Shown here one piece after another: positions 17,286-27,699 of a DNA stretch of 64,000 nucleotides. Source of the DNA: Paracoccus thiocyanatus (GTDB lineage Bacteria > Pseudomonadota > Alphaproteobacteria > Rhodobacterales > Rhodobacteraceae); contig NZ_FTMK01000003.1 in NCBI RefSeq assembly GCF_900156255.1, positions 186,001-250,000 on the forward strand. Direction: 5' to 3'. The notes beneath the pieces were generated by a model. It was not told where the DNA came from. It saw only the letters and a program-made list of their open reading frames with translations, and searched no databases. The translations under genes and the position numbers were made by a program. Numbering within the stretch: the first letter of the stretch is position 1; every line of letters starts with the position of its first letter.

Positions 17286-19061
17286 TTAATCCTCGTCCTC
17301 GAAGGGATCCCATTCCTCGACCTCGGCCACCGGGCCGTCGGTCAACCCATGCGGGGATGTATCCTCGCCGGCGGTATTTTCAACCGGGGCCGGCACCGGC
17401 GCCGGGCGGATCTGCGTGATCCTGGCGCCGGGAAAGGTGGCGAAGATCGCCTGGACCACCGGGTTTTCCATGGCGCGGGCGCGGGCCGCCGCCTGCTGCG
17501 CGGCGCGCCGTTCGCTGATCGTGGGCTGCCCCCCTTCCGAGGCGACGCTGACCGCCCAGCGTTGGCCGCCGCTCCAGCCGCGCAGCCGTTCCGCCAGCCG
17601 CTGCGCCAGGTCGCGCGGCGCGTCGTCGGTGGGTTGGAACTCGATCCGGCCGGGGGAATAGCGCACGAGCCGCAGGTGATCCTCGACATCGAGCAACAGT
17701 TTCATGTCGCGCATCCGCCGGATCAGGTCGATCACCGCTTCGAAATCGGGAAAGCCCGCCAGCGCATCGGGCGAAACGGCAAGCGCCGCGGCGCTGCCGT
17801 CCTGGCGCACCGCCACGGGGGCGCGGGACGGCGCGGCCGCGCGGGGCGCATCGCTGCGTGCGGCGGGCGGCGCGGCGTTGCGGGCGAATTCGCCGGCCGC
17901 GGCGCTGGCCTGGACCTTGCGGATCAGCGCCTCGGGGTCGGGCAGGTCGGCGACATGGGTCAGGCGGATGATCGCCATTTCCGCCGCCATCATCGCGTTC
18001 GGGGCCTGGCCCACCTCTTCCAGCGCCTTGAGCAGCATCTGCCACAGCCGCGTCAGCGCCCGCATCGGCACTTTGTCCGCGATCTGCCGGCCGCGGGCGC
18101 GTTCGTCGGGACCGATGGTCGGGTCCTCCAGCGCCTCGGGGGTGATCTTCACGATACTGACCCAATGCGTGATCTCGGCCAGGTCGCGCAGCACCGCCAG
18201 GGGGTCGGCGCCGTCGGCATATTGCGCCTGCAACTCGGCCAAAGCCTCGGCCGCGGCGCCGCGCAGGATCATGTCGAACAGGTCCAGCACCCGGCCGCGG
18301 TCGGCCAGGCCCAGCATGGCGCGAACCTGGGCCGCGCTTGTCTCGCCCGCGCCATGGCTGATCGCCTGGTCCAGCAGGCTGGTTGCGTCGCGGGCCGAGC
18401 CTTCGGCGGCCCGCGTGATCAGCGCCAAGGCGTCGTCGGTGATCTGCGCGCCCTCGCGCCCGGCAATGCGGCGCAGCAGCGCGATCATCACCTCGGGCTC
18501 GATGCGGCGCAGGTCGAAGCGCTGGCAGCGCGACAGCACCGTCACCGGCACCTTGCGGATTTCGGTGGTGGCGAAGATGAACTTCACATGCGGCGGCGGT
18601 TCTTCCAGCGTTTTCAGCAGCGCGTTGAAGGCGCTGGTCGACAACATGTGGACTTCGTCGATGATATAGATCTTGTAGCGCGCCGAGGCGGCGCGATAGT
18701 GGACCGATTCAATGATTTCGCGGATGTCGTTCACGCCGGTCCGGGATGCGGCGTCCATTTCCATCACGTCGACATGCCGGCCCTCGCTGATCGCCACGCA
18801 ATGCTCGCAGGTGCCGCAGGGCTCGGTCGTCGGGCCGCCCTGGCCGTCGGGGCCGGTGCAGTTCAGCCCCTTGGCGATGATGCGGGCAGTGGTGGTCTTG
18901 CCGGTGCCGCGGATGCCGGTCATGATGAAGGCCTGCGCGATGCGGTCCGCCGCGAAGGCGTTCTTCAGCGTCCGCACCATCGCGTCCTGGCCGACAAGAT
19001 CGGCAAAGGTCTCGGGGCGGTATTTCCGCGCCAGCACCTGGTAGTTCCGTTCTTCGCTCAT
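17286..19061 (-). CDS. dnaX: DNA polymerase III subunit gamma/tau
   Basis: A 591-residue clamp-loader ATPase. Walker A is GIRGTGKTTTARI at about residues 49-61, the zinc-binding cysteines are in EPCGTCEHC, Walker B/DExx is YIIDEVHML, and sensor 1 is IFATTEIRKVPVTVLSRCQR. The C-terminal part is Ala/Arg-rich and ends in an acidic tail (EEWDPFEDED). It loads the sliding clamp and couples polymerase to helicase. I found no slippery sequence for programmed frameshifting, so tau and any shorter gamma form cannot be separated from sequence. Confidence 0.96.
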   Translation of the reverse strand: MSEERNYQVLARKYRPETFADLVGQDAMVRTLKNAFAADRIAQAFIMTGIRGTGKTTTARIIAKGLNCTGPDGQGGPTTEPCGTCEHCVAISEGRHVDVMEMDAASRTGVNDIREIIESVHYRAASARYKIYIIDEVHMLSTSAFNALLKTLEEPPPHVKFIFATTEIRKVPVTVLSRCQRFDLRRIEPEVMIALLRRIAGREGAQITDDALALITRAAEGSARDATSLLDQAISHGAGETSAAQVRAMLGLADRGRVLDLFDMILRGAAAEALAELQAQYADGADPLAVLRDLAEITHWVSIVKITPEALEDPTIGPDERARGRQIADKVPMRALTRLWQMLLKALEEVGQAPNAMMAAEMAIIRLTHVADLPDPEALIRKVQASAAAGEFARNAAPPAARSDAPRAAAPSRAPVAVRQDGSAAALAVSPDALAGFPDFEAVIDLIRRMRDMKLLLDVEDHLRLVRYSPGRIEFQPTDDAPRDLAQRLAERLRGWSGGQRWAVSVASEGGQPTISERRAAQQAAARARAMENPVVQAIFATFPGARITQIRPAPVPAPVENTAGEDTSPHGLTDGPVAEVEEWDPFEDED

Positions 19062-19120
19062 CCACCGGCCTTTCGTGACCGGCGCAGATTAGCGGCGCGG
19101 GCGCAGGGCGGCAACCGCCC

Positions 19121-19417
19121 TTAGGCCGGCTGCCAGTCGAAGGCCAGCTCTTCGCGAAAGGCGAAGCGGGCGACATGGCTGTCGACGATATGGCGCATAT
19201 GGGCGGTGGTGTCCTCGGGCGCCTCCAGCCGGATGTCCAGCGCCTCGGGCGTGGCGGCCAGGGTGATGGTGCGGTCCTCGGGCATGGCGATGCGGCCGCG
19301 GGTCGGGTCGAACTCGACCTCGAACTTGTGCGCCCAATGCTTGCAGAGCTGTTGCAGATAGCGGCTGGCATTCGGGGTCGCCACGCGGCAGGTCGAAACG
19401 ATCACGGTCTGGGACAT
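19121..19417 (-). CDS. DUF2218 domain-containing protein
   Basis: A 98-residue protein matching DUF2218: ASRYLQQLCKHWAHKFEVEF, RGRIAMPEDRTITLAATPEA, and C-terminal HIVDSHVARFAFREE. Relatives often occur near iron or siderophore genes, but nothing here supports that. The start is the ATG whose complement ends at 19417. A 7-bp GC hairpin (19105-19121) overlaps its stop. It lies upstream of dnaX with a 59-base gap and may share transcription. Confidence 0.85.
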   Translation of the reverse strand: MSQTVIVSTCRVATPNASRYLQQLCKHWAHKFEVEFDPTRGRIAMPEDRTITLAATPEALDIRLEAPEDTTAHMRHIVDSHVARFAFREELAFDWQPA

Positions 19418-19637
19418 GGGCTTTCCTGTCTTGCGGGTCCGGCTGGCGGCGGCTGGCGGACATGAAAGGGTCACGAACGGGCCAAGCCTGCTTGGGCCGG
19501 ACCCGGTCTTTCCACATATACCCGGACCGGGCGGCATTCAATCCCGCCGGCCGCCGCAACCGGCGATGGCGGGCGTGGCGCCGGGGCGGCGGCGCGCCCC
19601 GTTGACCGCCGCCGCCCCGCGGCATATCTGCGGGACC

Positions 19638-21464
19638 ATGGCACGCGCACCGCTTTTGCAACTTACCGATATTTCCCTGACCTTCGGCGGCAATCCCGTT
19701 TTCGAAGGGCTGAACCTGACCGTCCAGCAAGGCGACCGGCTGGCGCTGGTCGGCCGCAACGGTTCGGGAAAATCCACGCTGATGAAGGTCATGGCCGGGC
19801 TGGTCGAGCCCGATGCCGGCCAGGTCATCACCCCGGCCGGCATCCATGTCGGCTATATGGAGCAGGATCCCGACCTGTCGGGCTTTGCCACCTTGGGCGA
19901 TTTCGCCCGCGCCGGCCTGGCCGAGGGCGAGGATTACCGCGTCGAGATGGCGGCCGAGGGGTTGAAATTCGACCCCGACCGCGCCGTTGCCACCGCCTCG
20001 GGCGGCGAGCGGCGGCGGGCGGCGCTGGCCCGGCTTCTGGCCGAGGCGCCCGAGCTGATGCTGCTGGACGAGCCGACGAACCATCTGGACATCGAGGCCA
20101 TCGGCTGGCTGGAGGAACAGCTTTCCACAAGCAAGACGGGTTTCGTGCTGATCTCGCACGACCGGGCATTTCTGCGGGCGCTGACGCGCGGCACGCTGTG
20201 GATCGACCGGGGCGAGATGCGAAGGCAGGATCGCGGTTTCGAACATTTCGAAGAGTGGCGCGAAACCGTCTGGGCCGCCGAGGACGAGGCCCGCCACAAG
20301 CTGGACCGCAAGATCAAGGCCGAGGCCCGCTGGGCGGTCGAGGGGATTTCCGCGCGCAGGAAGCGCAACCAGGGCCGCCTGCGCGCCCTGGCCGGGCTGC
20401 GCGAGGAACGTGCCGGCCAGATCCGCCGCCAGGGCACCGCGGCGTTGGAACTGGACGCGGGTCCGCAATCGGGCAAGCGGGTGATCGACGCCAAGGGCAT
20501 TTCCAAGTCCTTCGGCGACCGGGTGATCCTGAAGCCCTTTGACCTGCGGGTGCTGCGCGGCGACCGGGTGGCCTTTGTCGGCCCGAACGGCGCCGGCAAG
20601 ACCACGCTGATCAAGATGCTGACCGGCGAGATCGCGCCCGATACCGGCGAGGTCAGGCACGGCACCAACCTGGAGATCGCGGTTTTCGACCAGGCGCGCA
20701 GCGCCATCGACGAGACGGTGACGTTGTGGGATGCGCTGGCGGGCGATGCGGCGATGCGCGTCTCGGGCCGTTCGGACCAGGTGATGGTGCGCGGCAATCC
20801 CCGCCATGTCGTCGCCTATCTCAAGGATTTCCTGTTCGACGATGCGCAGGCCCGCGCGCCCGTCGGCAGCCTGTCGGGCGGCGAAAAGGCGCGGCTCTTG
20901 CTGGCGCGGATCATGGCGCGCCCCTCGAACCTCTTGGTGCTGGACGAACCGACCAACGACCTGGATGTCGAGACGCTGGACCTGCTGCAAGACATCCTGG
21001 GCGATTATGACGGCACGGTGCTGCTGGTCAGCCACGACCGCGACTTCATCGACCGCGTGGCCACCGCCACCGTGGCGATGGAGGGGGACGGCCATGCCAC
21101 GATCTATCCCGGCGGCTGGTCGGATTATCGCGCCCAGCGGCCGCAGGCCGCGGCCGTCCCGCAGGCATCAAGGCCCGCGCCCACCGCTGCCAGACCCCCG
21201 CCCGCCAAGCCCGCACCGGGGCCGATGGCCGGGCGCACGGGCCTGAACTTCAGCGAAAGAAAGCGGCTGGAGGCATTGCCCGCGATCATCGAGCGGCTGG
21301 AGGCCGAGATCGGCAAGCTGACCGAGTTCCTGGCCAGCCCCGACCTGTTCCAGACCGCCCCGGCAAAATTCGCCAAGGCCAGCGAAGGGCTGGTCGAACG
21401 CCAGGCGGCCCTGGCCGCCGCCGAGGAAGAATGGCTGACCCTGGCCGAGCGGGGCGAGGGCTAA
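19638..21464 (+). CDS. ABC-F family ATPase (Uup-like)
   Basis: A 608-residue protein with two ABC ATPase domains and no membrane segments. The first domain has Walker A GRNGSGKST and signature ASGGERRRAAL; the second has GPNGAGKTT and LSGGEKARLLL. The C-terminus, from about residue 500, has an Ala/Pro-rich linker then a coiled coil (RKRLEALPAIIERLEAEIGK) as in Uup. ABC-F proteins act on the ribosome or in DNA-linked functions; Uup affects transposon excision and translation. It stands alone; a GC hairpin (21465-21481) follows the stop. Confidence 0.92.
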   Translation: MARAPLLQLTDISLTFGGNPVFEGLNLTVQQGDRLALVGRNGSGKSTLMKVMAGLVEPDAGQVITPAGIHVGYMEQDPDLSGFATLGDFARAGLAEGEDYRVEMAAEGLKFDPDRAVATASGGERRRAALARLLAEAPELMLLDEPTNHLDIEAIGWLEEQLSTSKTGFVLISHDRAFLRALTRGTLWIDRGEMRRQDRGFEHFEEWRETVWAAEDEARHKLDRKIKAEARWAVEGISARRKRNQGRLRALAGLREERAGQIRRQGTAALELDAGPQSGKRVIDAKGISKSFGDRVILKPFDLRVLRGDRVAFVGPNGAGKTTLIKMLTGEIAPDTGEVRHGTNLEIAVFDQARSAIDETVTLWDALAGDAAMRVSGRSDQVMVRGNPRHVVAYLKDFLFDDAQARAPVGSLSGGEKARLLLARIMARPSNLLVLDEPTNDLDVETLDLLQDILGDYDGTVLLVSHDRDFIDRVATATVAMEGDGHATIYPGGWSDYRAQRPQAAAVPQASRPAPTAARPPPAKPAPGPMAGRTGLNFSERKRLEALPAIIERLEAEIGKLTEFLASPDLFQTAPAKFAKASEGLVERQAALAAAEEEWLTLAERGEG

Positions 21465-21679
21465 GGCCGGCGGCGCCGGCCGGATCAGGCCGCCATGGCC
21501 CCCTGTCCGCTGCGGCACACGCAACGGGCTTGCAATTTGCGGCCGGATCGCCCATGTTGAGCGGGCTAGGTTATTTCTTCCGCATCCTGTCTCCTTACCG
21601 GCTTCAGACTATGCTTTCGATCTGACTAAGCCGGGTCGCCGCAATATCGCGGGCGACGCTATCTTAAGGAGATATCACG
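21465..21679 (+). promoter_or_regulatory. Leader region of the cold-shock gene
   Basis: A 215-base gap holding the cspA-type promoter and a probable long 5' UTR. It ends with the strong ribosome-binding sequence AAGGAGATATC. It is less GC-rich than its surroundings, with pyrimidine-rich stretches near 21575-21600. Cold-shock mRNAs commonly use such leaders as thermosensors, but I did not identify a defined structure or a confident promoter. Confidence 0.4.
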
Positions 21680-21886
21680 ATGGCCAATGGCACCGTGAAA
21701 TGGTTCAATGCTACCAAAGGCTTCGGCTTCATCGCCCCCGCGAATGGCGGCAAGGACGTGTTCGTCCACATCTCGGCCCTGGAACGGGCCAATATCAGCC
21801 ACCTGGCTGACGGCCAAGCCGTGACCTTCGAAATCGAAAGCGGCCGCGACGGCCGCGAATCGGCTCGGGACCTGAAACTGGCCTGA
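21680..21886 (+). CDS. Cold-shock protein, CspA family
   Basis: A 68-residue single cold-shock domain with both RNA-binding motifs, KGFGFIAP (RNP1) and VFVHIS (RNP2). It binds single-stranded RNA and prevents secondary structure. The length is standard. AAGGAG is nine bases upstream. It has its own terminator, so it is probably monocistronic. Confidence 0.96.
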   Translation: MANGTVKWFNATKGFGFIAPANGGKDVFVHISALERANISHLADGQAVTFEIESGRDGRESARDLKLA

Positions 21887-21897
21887 TTGTGACGATT

Positions 21898-21926
21898 GGT
21901 CCGGCCGATCCTGGCCGGACCTTCTC
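21898..21926 (+). terminator. Terminator after the cold-shock gene
   Basis: GGTCCGGCC-gatcct-GGCCGGACC is a perfect 9-bp stem (21898-21921), followed by TTCTCTT. Confidence 0.75.
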
Positions 21927-21940
21927 TTCCAGAGGTCACC

Positions 21941-22150
21941 ATGGCACCCAAGGACAGACTGAAGGAACTTTTCCGCGCGCCGGCACCGCTGACCGCGATG
22001 GACCGAACCACCCAGGAAGCCAGGCAGATCGTCAGCGAACAGACGGAACGCCGTCAGGAACTGACCGCCAGCTTGCGCGCCGCGCGGCTGGCCAAGGAAG
22101 CGGCCGACGCCGCCGCCCCTGCAAAGCCCCCGCGTAAACCCAAGAAATAG
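21941..22150 (+). CDS. Small charged protein of unknown function
   Basis: A 69-residue protein with no recognised family. It has a helical, charged middle (TQEARQIVSEQTERRQELTA) and a Lys/Pro-rich tail (KPPRKPKK) suggesting nucleic-acid contact. The ATG at 21941 has AGAGGT upstream; an in-frame ATG at 21896 lies inside the preceding terminator and is unlikely. It follows cspA by 54 bases, so read-through expression at low temperature is possible. Confidence 0.6.
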   Translation: MAPKDRLKELFRAPAPLTAMDRTTQEARQIVSEQTERRQELTASLRAARLAKEAADAAAPAKPPRKPKK

Positions 22151-22283
22151 ACGCGTGGCGCCCGCCGCTGGCCTTGCCGGCCGGGTGGCGGAGTTTCCCA
22201 TATCATGGTTTGCCCTTGCGACCTTCCCCTTGGCAAAGCCGGGAGGAGGCCGGGCAGGGCTGCCCAATAACTCAAAAAAGGCA

Positions 22284-22445
22284 ATGAAAATGGCAAGAAC
22301 ACCCAACAGACGTGCGACCCGTCGTCGGATTACGCAAAAGCATCAGGACCGGCGCCGGCTGGCGATCATGTTCATGAACAAGCAGATCGAAGGGGCAGCG
22401 ATGGCTGCGACCGGGTCGGATCGCAAGGAAGCCGCGGGATCCTGA
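22284..22445 (+). CDS. Arg-rich 53-residue protein of unknown function
   Basis: A 53-residue ORF starting MKMARTPNRRATRRRITQKH, with about ten Arg in the first 25 residues and a neutral C-terminus. AAAAAAGG just upstream of ATG 22284 is a plausible ribosome-binding site. An ATG at 22290 is also possible. The basic head suggests RNA or DNA binding, as in small ribosome-associated proteins, but I do not recognise the family. It lies between two other small genes and the groEL terminator. Confidence 0.5.
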   Translation: MKMARTPNRRATRRRITQKHQDRRRLAIMFMNKQIEGAAMAATGSDRKEAAGS

Positions 22446-22579
22446 GGACCTGCGCCGCGCCTTGGCCGGGTCCTTGGTCCCGGTCGGCATGGGCCGGCGG
22501 CTGACCGCCTGCGGGCGAGGGCGCGGCAAAACCGTCTTTCCCTTTCCAGTCCAGCCCCGTCAACCACCGGGAATCGGAC

Positions 22580-22610
22580 AAAAAAGGCCGCTCCTTTCGG
22601 AGCGGCCTTT
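22580..22610 (-). terminator. Terminator of groESL
   Basis: GGCCGCTCC-tttc-GGAGCGGCC (22586-22607) forms a 9-bp stem. On the minus strand it is followed by six T (A-run 22580-22585), giving a strong terminator 28 bases beyond the groEL stop; TTT on the plus strand makes it usable in both directions. Confidence 0.85.
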
Positions 22611-22637
22611 CCTTTTCCTGCCTGGCAGGCGGGCAGA

Positions 22638-24299
<1,662 letters not shown>

Positions 24300-24316
24300 T
24301 TATCGGAAGGGGACGA

Positions 24317-24604
24317 TCAGGCGAGGACGCCCAGGATGTCGCTTTCCTTCATGATCAGCAGCTCTTCGCCGTCGACCGTGACCTCGGTGCCCGACCATTT
24401 GCCGAACAGCACGCGATCGCCGGCCTTGACCGCGGGCGCGATCAGTTCGCCCGAATCCTTGCGCGCGCCCTCGCCAACGGCGATGATTTCGCCTTCGGCC
24501 GGTTTTTCCTTGGCGCTGTCGGGAATGATCAGGCCGCCCTTGGTCTTTTCGTCCGACTCGACGCGACGGACCAGAACGCGGTCATGCAGCGGTTTGAAAG
24601 CCAT
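24317..24604 (-). CDS. groES: Co-chaperonin GroES (Hsp10)
   Basis: A 95-residue Gro[22 protein letters not shown] at the N-terminus, mobile loop [14 protein letters not shown], and C-terminal [11 protein letters not shown]. It caps the GroEL ring. It is the first gene of groESL, directly behind the promoter and CIRCE operator at 24646-24709. Length is normal. Confidence 0.98.
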   Translation of the reverse strand: MAFKPLHDRVLVRRVESDEKTKGGLIIPDSAKEKPAEGEIIAVGEGARKDSGELIAPAVKAGDRVLFGKWSGTEVTVDGEELLIMKESDILGVLA

Positions 24605-24645
24605 TGTAGAACACTCCGGTGTTTCAGGTTGCAGTGTTGCAGCTG

Positions 24646-24672
24646 TTGGCACTCGGGTTGAGTGAGTGCCAA
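24646..24672. promoter_or_regulatory. CIRCE operator for HrcA
   Basis: TTGGCACTC-N9-GAGTGCCAA, a perfect inverted repeat with the canonical 9-base spacer; consensus is TTAGCACTC-N9-GAGTGCTAA. It lies in the groES leader 42 bases before the start codon, so HrcA should repress groESL until heat stress. hrcA itself is not in the window. Confidence 0.95.
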
Positions 24673-24680
24673 TGCCGAAC

Positions 24681-24709
24681 CATCTAGGACCCGCCCGACG
24701 ACCTGTCAA
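24681..24709 (-). promoter_or_regulatory. groES promoter
   Basis: On the minus strand, -35 TTGACA (24709-24704) and -10 TAGATG (24686-24681) are 17 bases apart. The predicted start of transcription falls at the edge of the CIRCE element, fitting repression by HrcA. The -10 match is imperfect. Confidence 0.65.
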
Positions 24710-24802
24710 CGGTTCCCGTCCAGGAAATTGCGCCCAGAAATCCGCTTGACGGGCTTTCGCGCCCCCGGCTAGGCCAAGGGGAAAGCAGCATGGGCGGAAC
24801 CG

Positions 24803-26104
24803 ATGGTGGAACGGCGTCTGAAGGCCCTGGTCATCGCCGAGGCGGCGAACCCCGAATGGGTCTCGGTGCCCTTGGTGGGCTGGTCGCTGGCCCATGCGCT
24901 GCGCGACGTCGCCGATGTCCATATCGTCACCCAGGTCCGCAACCGCGAGGCGATCCTGCGCGCCGGCCTGGTCGAGGGGCGCGACTTCACCGCCATCGAC
25001 AGCGAAAGGCTGGCCGCGCCGATGTGGCGGCTGGCCGAAAGGCTCAGCATGGGCAAGGGCGTCGGCTGGACGATGAAGACCGCGGTTTCGACGCTTGGCT
25101 ACGGCTATTTCGAGCGGCTGGTCTGGCGCGCCTTCGGCCCGGCGATCCGTGCCGGGCATTATGATGTCGTGCATCGGGTGACGCCGCTGACGCCGACGGC
25201 CAACAGCCGCATCGCCCCGCTTTGCGCACGGGCGGGCGTGCCCTTCGTGCTGGGGCCGCTGAACGGCGGCGTGCCCTGGCCCGCCGGCTTCGATGGCGAG
25301 CGGCGGCGGGAAAAGGAATGGCTGTCCTATGTCCGCGGCGCCTACAAGGCGCTGCCGGGCCGCGGCGCGATGCTGCGCCATGCCGCGGCCATCATCTGCG
25401 GCTCGATGCATACGCTGGGCGAGATCCCGGCGCGCTACCGGGCCAAGACCGTCTGGCTGCCGGAAAACGCCATCGAGCCGGCGCGCTTCAGCCTGACCGC
25501 GCCGCAGCCCGGCACCTTGCCGCTGCGCGGCTGCTTCATCGGCCGCCTGGTGCCCTATAAGGGCGCCGACATGGCGATCGAGGCGGCGCTGCCCCTGCTG
25601 CGCGACGGCCGGCTGGTGCTGGACATCGTCGGCGACGGTCCGCAGGCCGGGCCGCTGCGCGACCTGGTCGGGCGCGAAGGCGTGGCGCAGGCGGTGCGCT
25701 TCCACGGCTGGCTGCCGCACGAGGCGGTGCAGGGCGTGGCGGCGCAGGCGCAATTACTGGTGTTCCCGTCGGTGCGGGAATTCGGCGGCGGCGTGGTGCT
25801 GGAGGCGATGGCGCTTGGCGTGGTGCCGGTGGTGGCCGATTATGCCGGGCCGGGCGAGTTGGTCGATGACGCGACCGGCTTTCGCATCCCCATGGGCCGC
25901 CGGGCCGCGCTGGTCGCCGGGCTGCGCGCGCGGCTGGAAGCCATCGCCGCCGATCCGGCAATGCTGCCCGGCATGGCAAGGGCGGGTCAGGCCCGCGTCA
26001 TGCGCGATTTCACCTGGGCCGCCAAGGCCGCGCAGGTCGAACGCATCTGGCGCGGCGCGATCGCCCGCGCGCCGCTGCCGCAGGACCTGCCGCGGCCGCG
26101 CTAG
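24803..26104 (+). CDS. Glycosyltransferase, GT4-like
   Basis: A 433-residue GT-B-type glycosyltransferase. The C-terminal GT4 signature [20 protein letters not shown] carries the E-x7-E-like pattern contacting the nucleotide sugar; [20 protein letters not shown] precedes it. It probably transfers a sugar to a cell-surface glycan, but donor and acceptor are unknown. It is divergent from groES across 198 bases and stands apart from other glycan genes. Confidence 0.85.
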   Translation: MVERRLKALVIAEAANPEWVSVPLVGWSLAHALRDVADVHIVTQVRNREAILRAGLVEGRDFTAIDSERLAAPMWRLAERLSMGKGVGWTMKTAVSTLGYGYFERLVWRAFGPAIRAGHYDVVHRVTPLTPTANSRIAPLCARAGVPFVLGPLNGGVPWPAGFDGERRREKEWLSYVRGAYKALPGRGAMLRHAAAIICGSMHTLGEIPARYRAKTVWLPENAIEPARFSLTAPQPGTLPLRGCFIGRLVPYKGADMAIEAALPLLRDGRLVLDIVGDGPQAGPLRDLVGREGVAQAVRFHGWLPHEAVQGVAAQAQLLVFPSVREFGGGVVLEAMALGVVPVVADYAGPGELVDDATGFRIPMGRRAALVAGLRARLEAIAADPAMLPGMARAGQARVMRDFTWAAKAAQVERIWRGAIARAPLPQDLPRPR

Positions 26105-26195
26105 GCGCCAGGCCGGGCCTGCGACGCCCCCTCGGCTGGCGCCAGCCCCGTGGCCGTGCCATGCTGCGCGCCATGAACCGAACCGGAACGAACCC

Positions 26196-27239
26196 ATGCG
26201 CCTCAAGCCGATCCTGACCGCGCTGCTTGCCGCAGCGACCCTGGCGATGCCCGCCGCCGCGCAGGATTGCGTGGGCCAGAACCTGTTCGAGACCATGCCG
26301 CCCAAGCGCCTGGCCGAACTGCATGCCGCCGCCGAAAGCGTACCCTATCGCCACGGCCTGTTCTGGCGGGCGGAAAAGGGCGACCAGCGGATCATCCTGC
26401 TGGGCACCTATCATTTTGCCGACCCCCGCCACGACCTGGCCATGGACCGCTTTGGCCCCGAGATCGCCGCCGCCGCCGCCCTGCTGGTCGAGGCCGGCCC
26501 CCAGGAAGAGGCGCGGCTGGCCCAGGCCATGGCGGCGGACCCGAGCTTGCTGGTCGATCCCGACGGCCCGACCCTGCCCGAGCGACTGACCGACGATGAG
26601 TGGAAATCGCTTTCCGCCGCGCTGGAGGAACGCGGCCTGCCGGCGGTGATCGCCAGCCGGCTGCGGCCCTGGTATGTGGCGGTGATGCTGGGCATCTCTC
26701 CCTGCATGATGCGGGTGATCGAAACGCGGGGCGATCCCGGCGGGCTGGACCACCTGCTGGTGGAACGCGCCCAGGCGGCGGCGGTGCCGGTCCGGGCGCT
26801 GGAGCCGTGGGATACCGTCTTCACCCTGTTCCAGGGCATGACCCCGGCCGAGGAAGAGGACATGATCCGCGCCGCCATGCCCGCCGCCGCCCATGCCGAT
26901 GATTACGCGGTGACGCTGGCCGACGCCTATTTCGCCGGCGATAGCTGGCTGATCTGGGAATTTGGCCGTTTCGACGCCTATGACCGTTCCGGCCTGACCC
27001 GGTCCCAGGTCGATGCCCAGATGCGCCTGGCACAGGAAAAGCTGATGGACCAGCGGAACAAAAGCTGGGTCCAACCCATTGAACAGGCAGCGGCCCAGGC
27101 GGCCGGGCAGGGCAAGGGCGTGGTGGCGGGCTTTGGCGCGCTGCATCTGCCGGGCAAGGCGGGCGTGCTGCGATTGCTGGAAAACCGGGGCTGGACCCTC
27201 AGCCCCATCACGGTAAAGGGAACAGGCGATGGCGGATGA
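26196..27239 (+). CDS. TraB/GumN family protein
   Basis: A 347-residue exported protein. A signal peptide (KPILTALLAAATLAMPAAA) is followed by the family pattern: LLGTYHFADPRHD with GxxH-like metal residues near the start, and GFGALHLPGKAGVL near the end. The TraB family is proposed to be metal-dependent proteases. GGAACG precedes the ATG at 26196. It overlaps the next gene by 11 bases, suggesting co-expression. Confidence 0.85.
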   Translation: MRLKPILTALLAAATLAMPAAAQDCVGQNLFETMPPKRLAELHAAAESVPYRHGLFWRAEKGDQRIILLGTYHFADPRHDLAMDRFGPEIAAAAALLVEAGPQEEARLAQAMAADPSLLVDPDGPTLPERLTDDEWKSLSAALEERGLPAVIASRLRPWYVAVMLGISPCMMRVIETRGDPGGLDHLLVERAQAAAVPVRALEPWDTVFTLFQGMTPAEEEDMIRAAMPAAAHADDYAVTLADAYFAGDSWLIWEFGRFDAYDRSGLTRSQVDAQMRLAQEKLMDQRNKSWVQPIEQAAAQAAGQGKGVVAGFGALHLPGKAGVLRLLENRGWTLSPITVKGTGDGG

Positions 27240-27564
27240 ACTGTGGCGCGAGGAACGCGAATTCTGGCTGGCCGGCGTGGCCGAGGCGGTGCGCAAGCTT
27301 GACGGTTCCTGCCTGATGGCGTTCCAGCCCACGGGGATCATGGACCGCGCCGGGGTCATCGCCGCGCTGCAAGCCGCACCGCGCTGGCAGGAAGTCACCA
27401 TGGCCGAACGCGCCAGCATCGAAACCGACGAGGTCAGCGTGCTGGCCTATCACGCCACCGCCCGCCGTGCCGGGGCCGAAACCTATCGCGCGCTTTGCAC
27501 GACGACCTGGATCCGCCGCGCCGGCGACTGGCGCATCCTGCAACACCAGCAGACCCCCTTGTGA
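27229..27564 (+). CDS. DUF4440/SnoaL-like protein
   Basis: A 111-residue NTF2-like fold protein: ELWREEREFWLAGVAEAV, central MAFQPTGIMDRAGVIAAL, and C-terminal TTWIRRAGDWRILQHQQTPL, the typical DUF4440 ending. These small cone-shaped domains bind or isomerise small molecules; function here is unknown. It overlaps the TraB/GumN gene by 11 bases. Confidence 0.8.
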   Translation: MADELWREEREFWLAGVAEAVRKLDGSCLMAFQPTGIMDRAGVIAALQAAPRWQEVTMAERASIETDEVSVLAYHATARRAGAETYRALCTTTWIRRAGDWRILQHQQTPL

Positions 27565-27699
27565 CGCGCTTGTGATCCGCTTCCGGCCAGACCCTGGGCC
27601 GGTTCGGGTCAGGCGGCGGCCGCACCGGCTTGATAGACATTGCCCGGCCGCACCCCTATAACCCCGGCGAATTTTCCGCCCAAGCTTCAGGGGATCCCC

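Noticed and set aside
17286-19061. Programmed frameshift in dnaX
   Set aside because: No A-rich slippery heptamer with a following hairpin was seen; the full-length frame is uninterrupted.
19062-19120. SRP RNA gene next to dnaX
   Set aside because: The gap is only 59 bases and lacks the conserved SRP core; only a short GC hairpin is present.
16473-19124. An 883-codon plus-strand frame over recR-ybaB-dnaX
   Set aside because: It is antisense to three certain genes, has no recognisable domain and is low-complexity His/Arg/Gly-rich.
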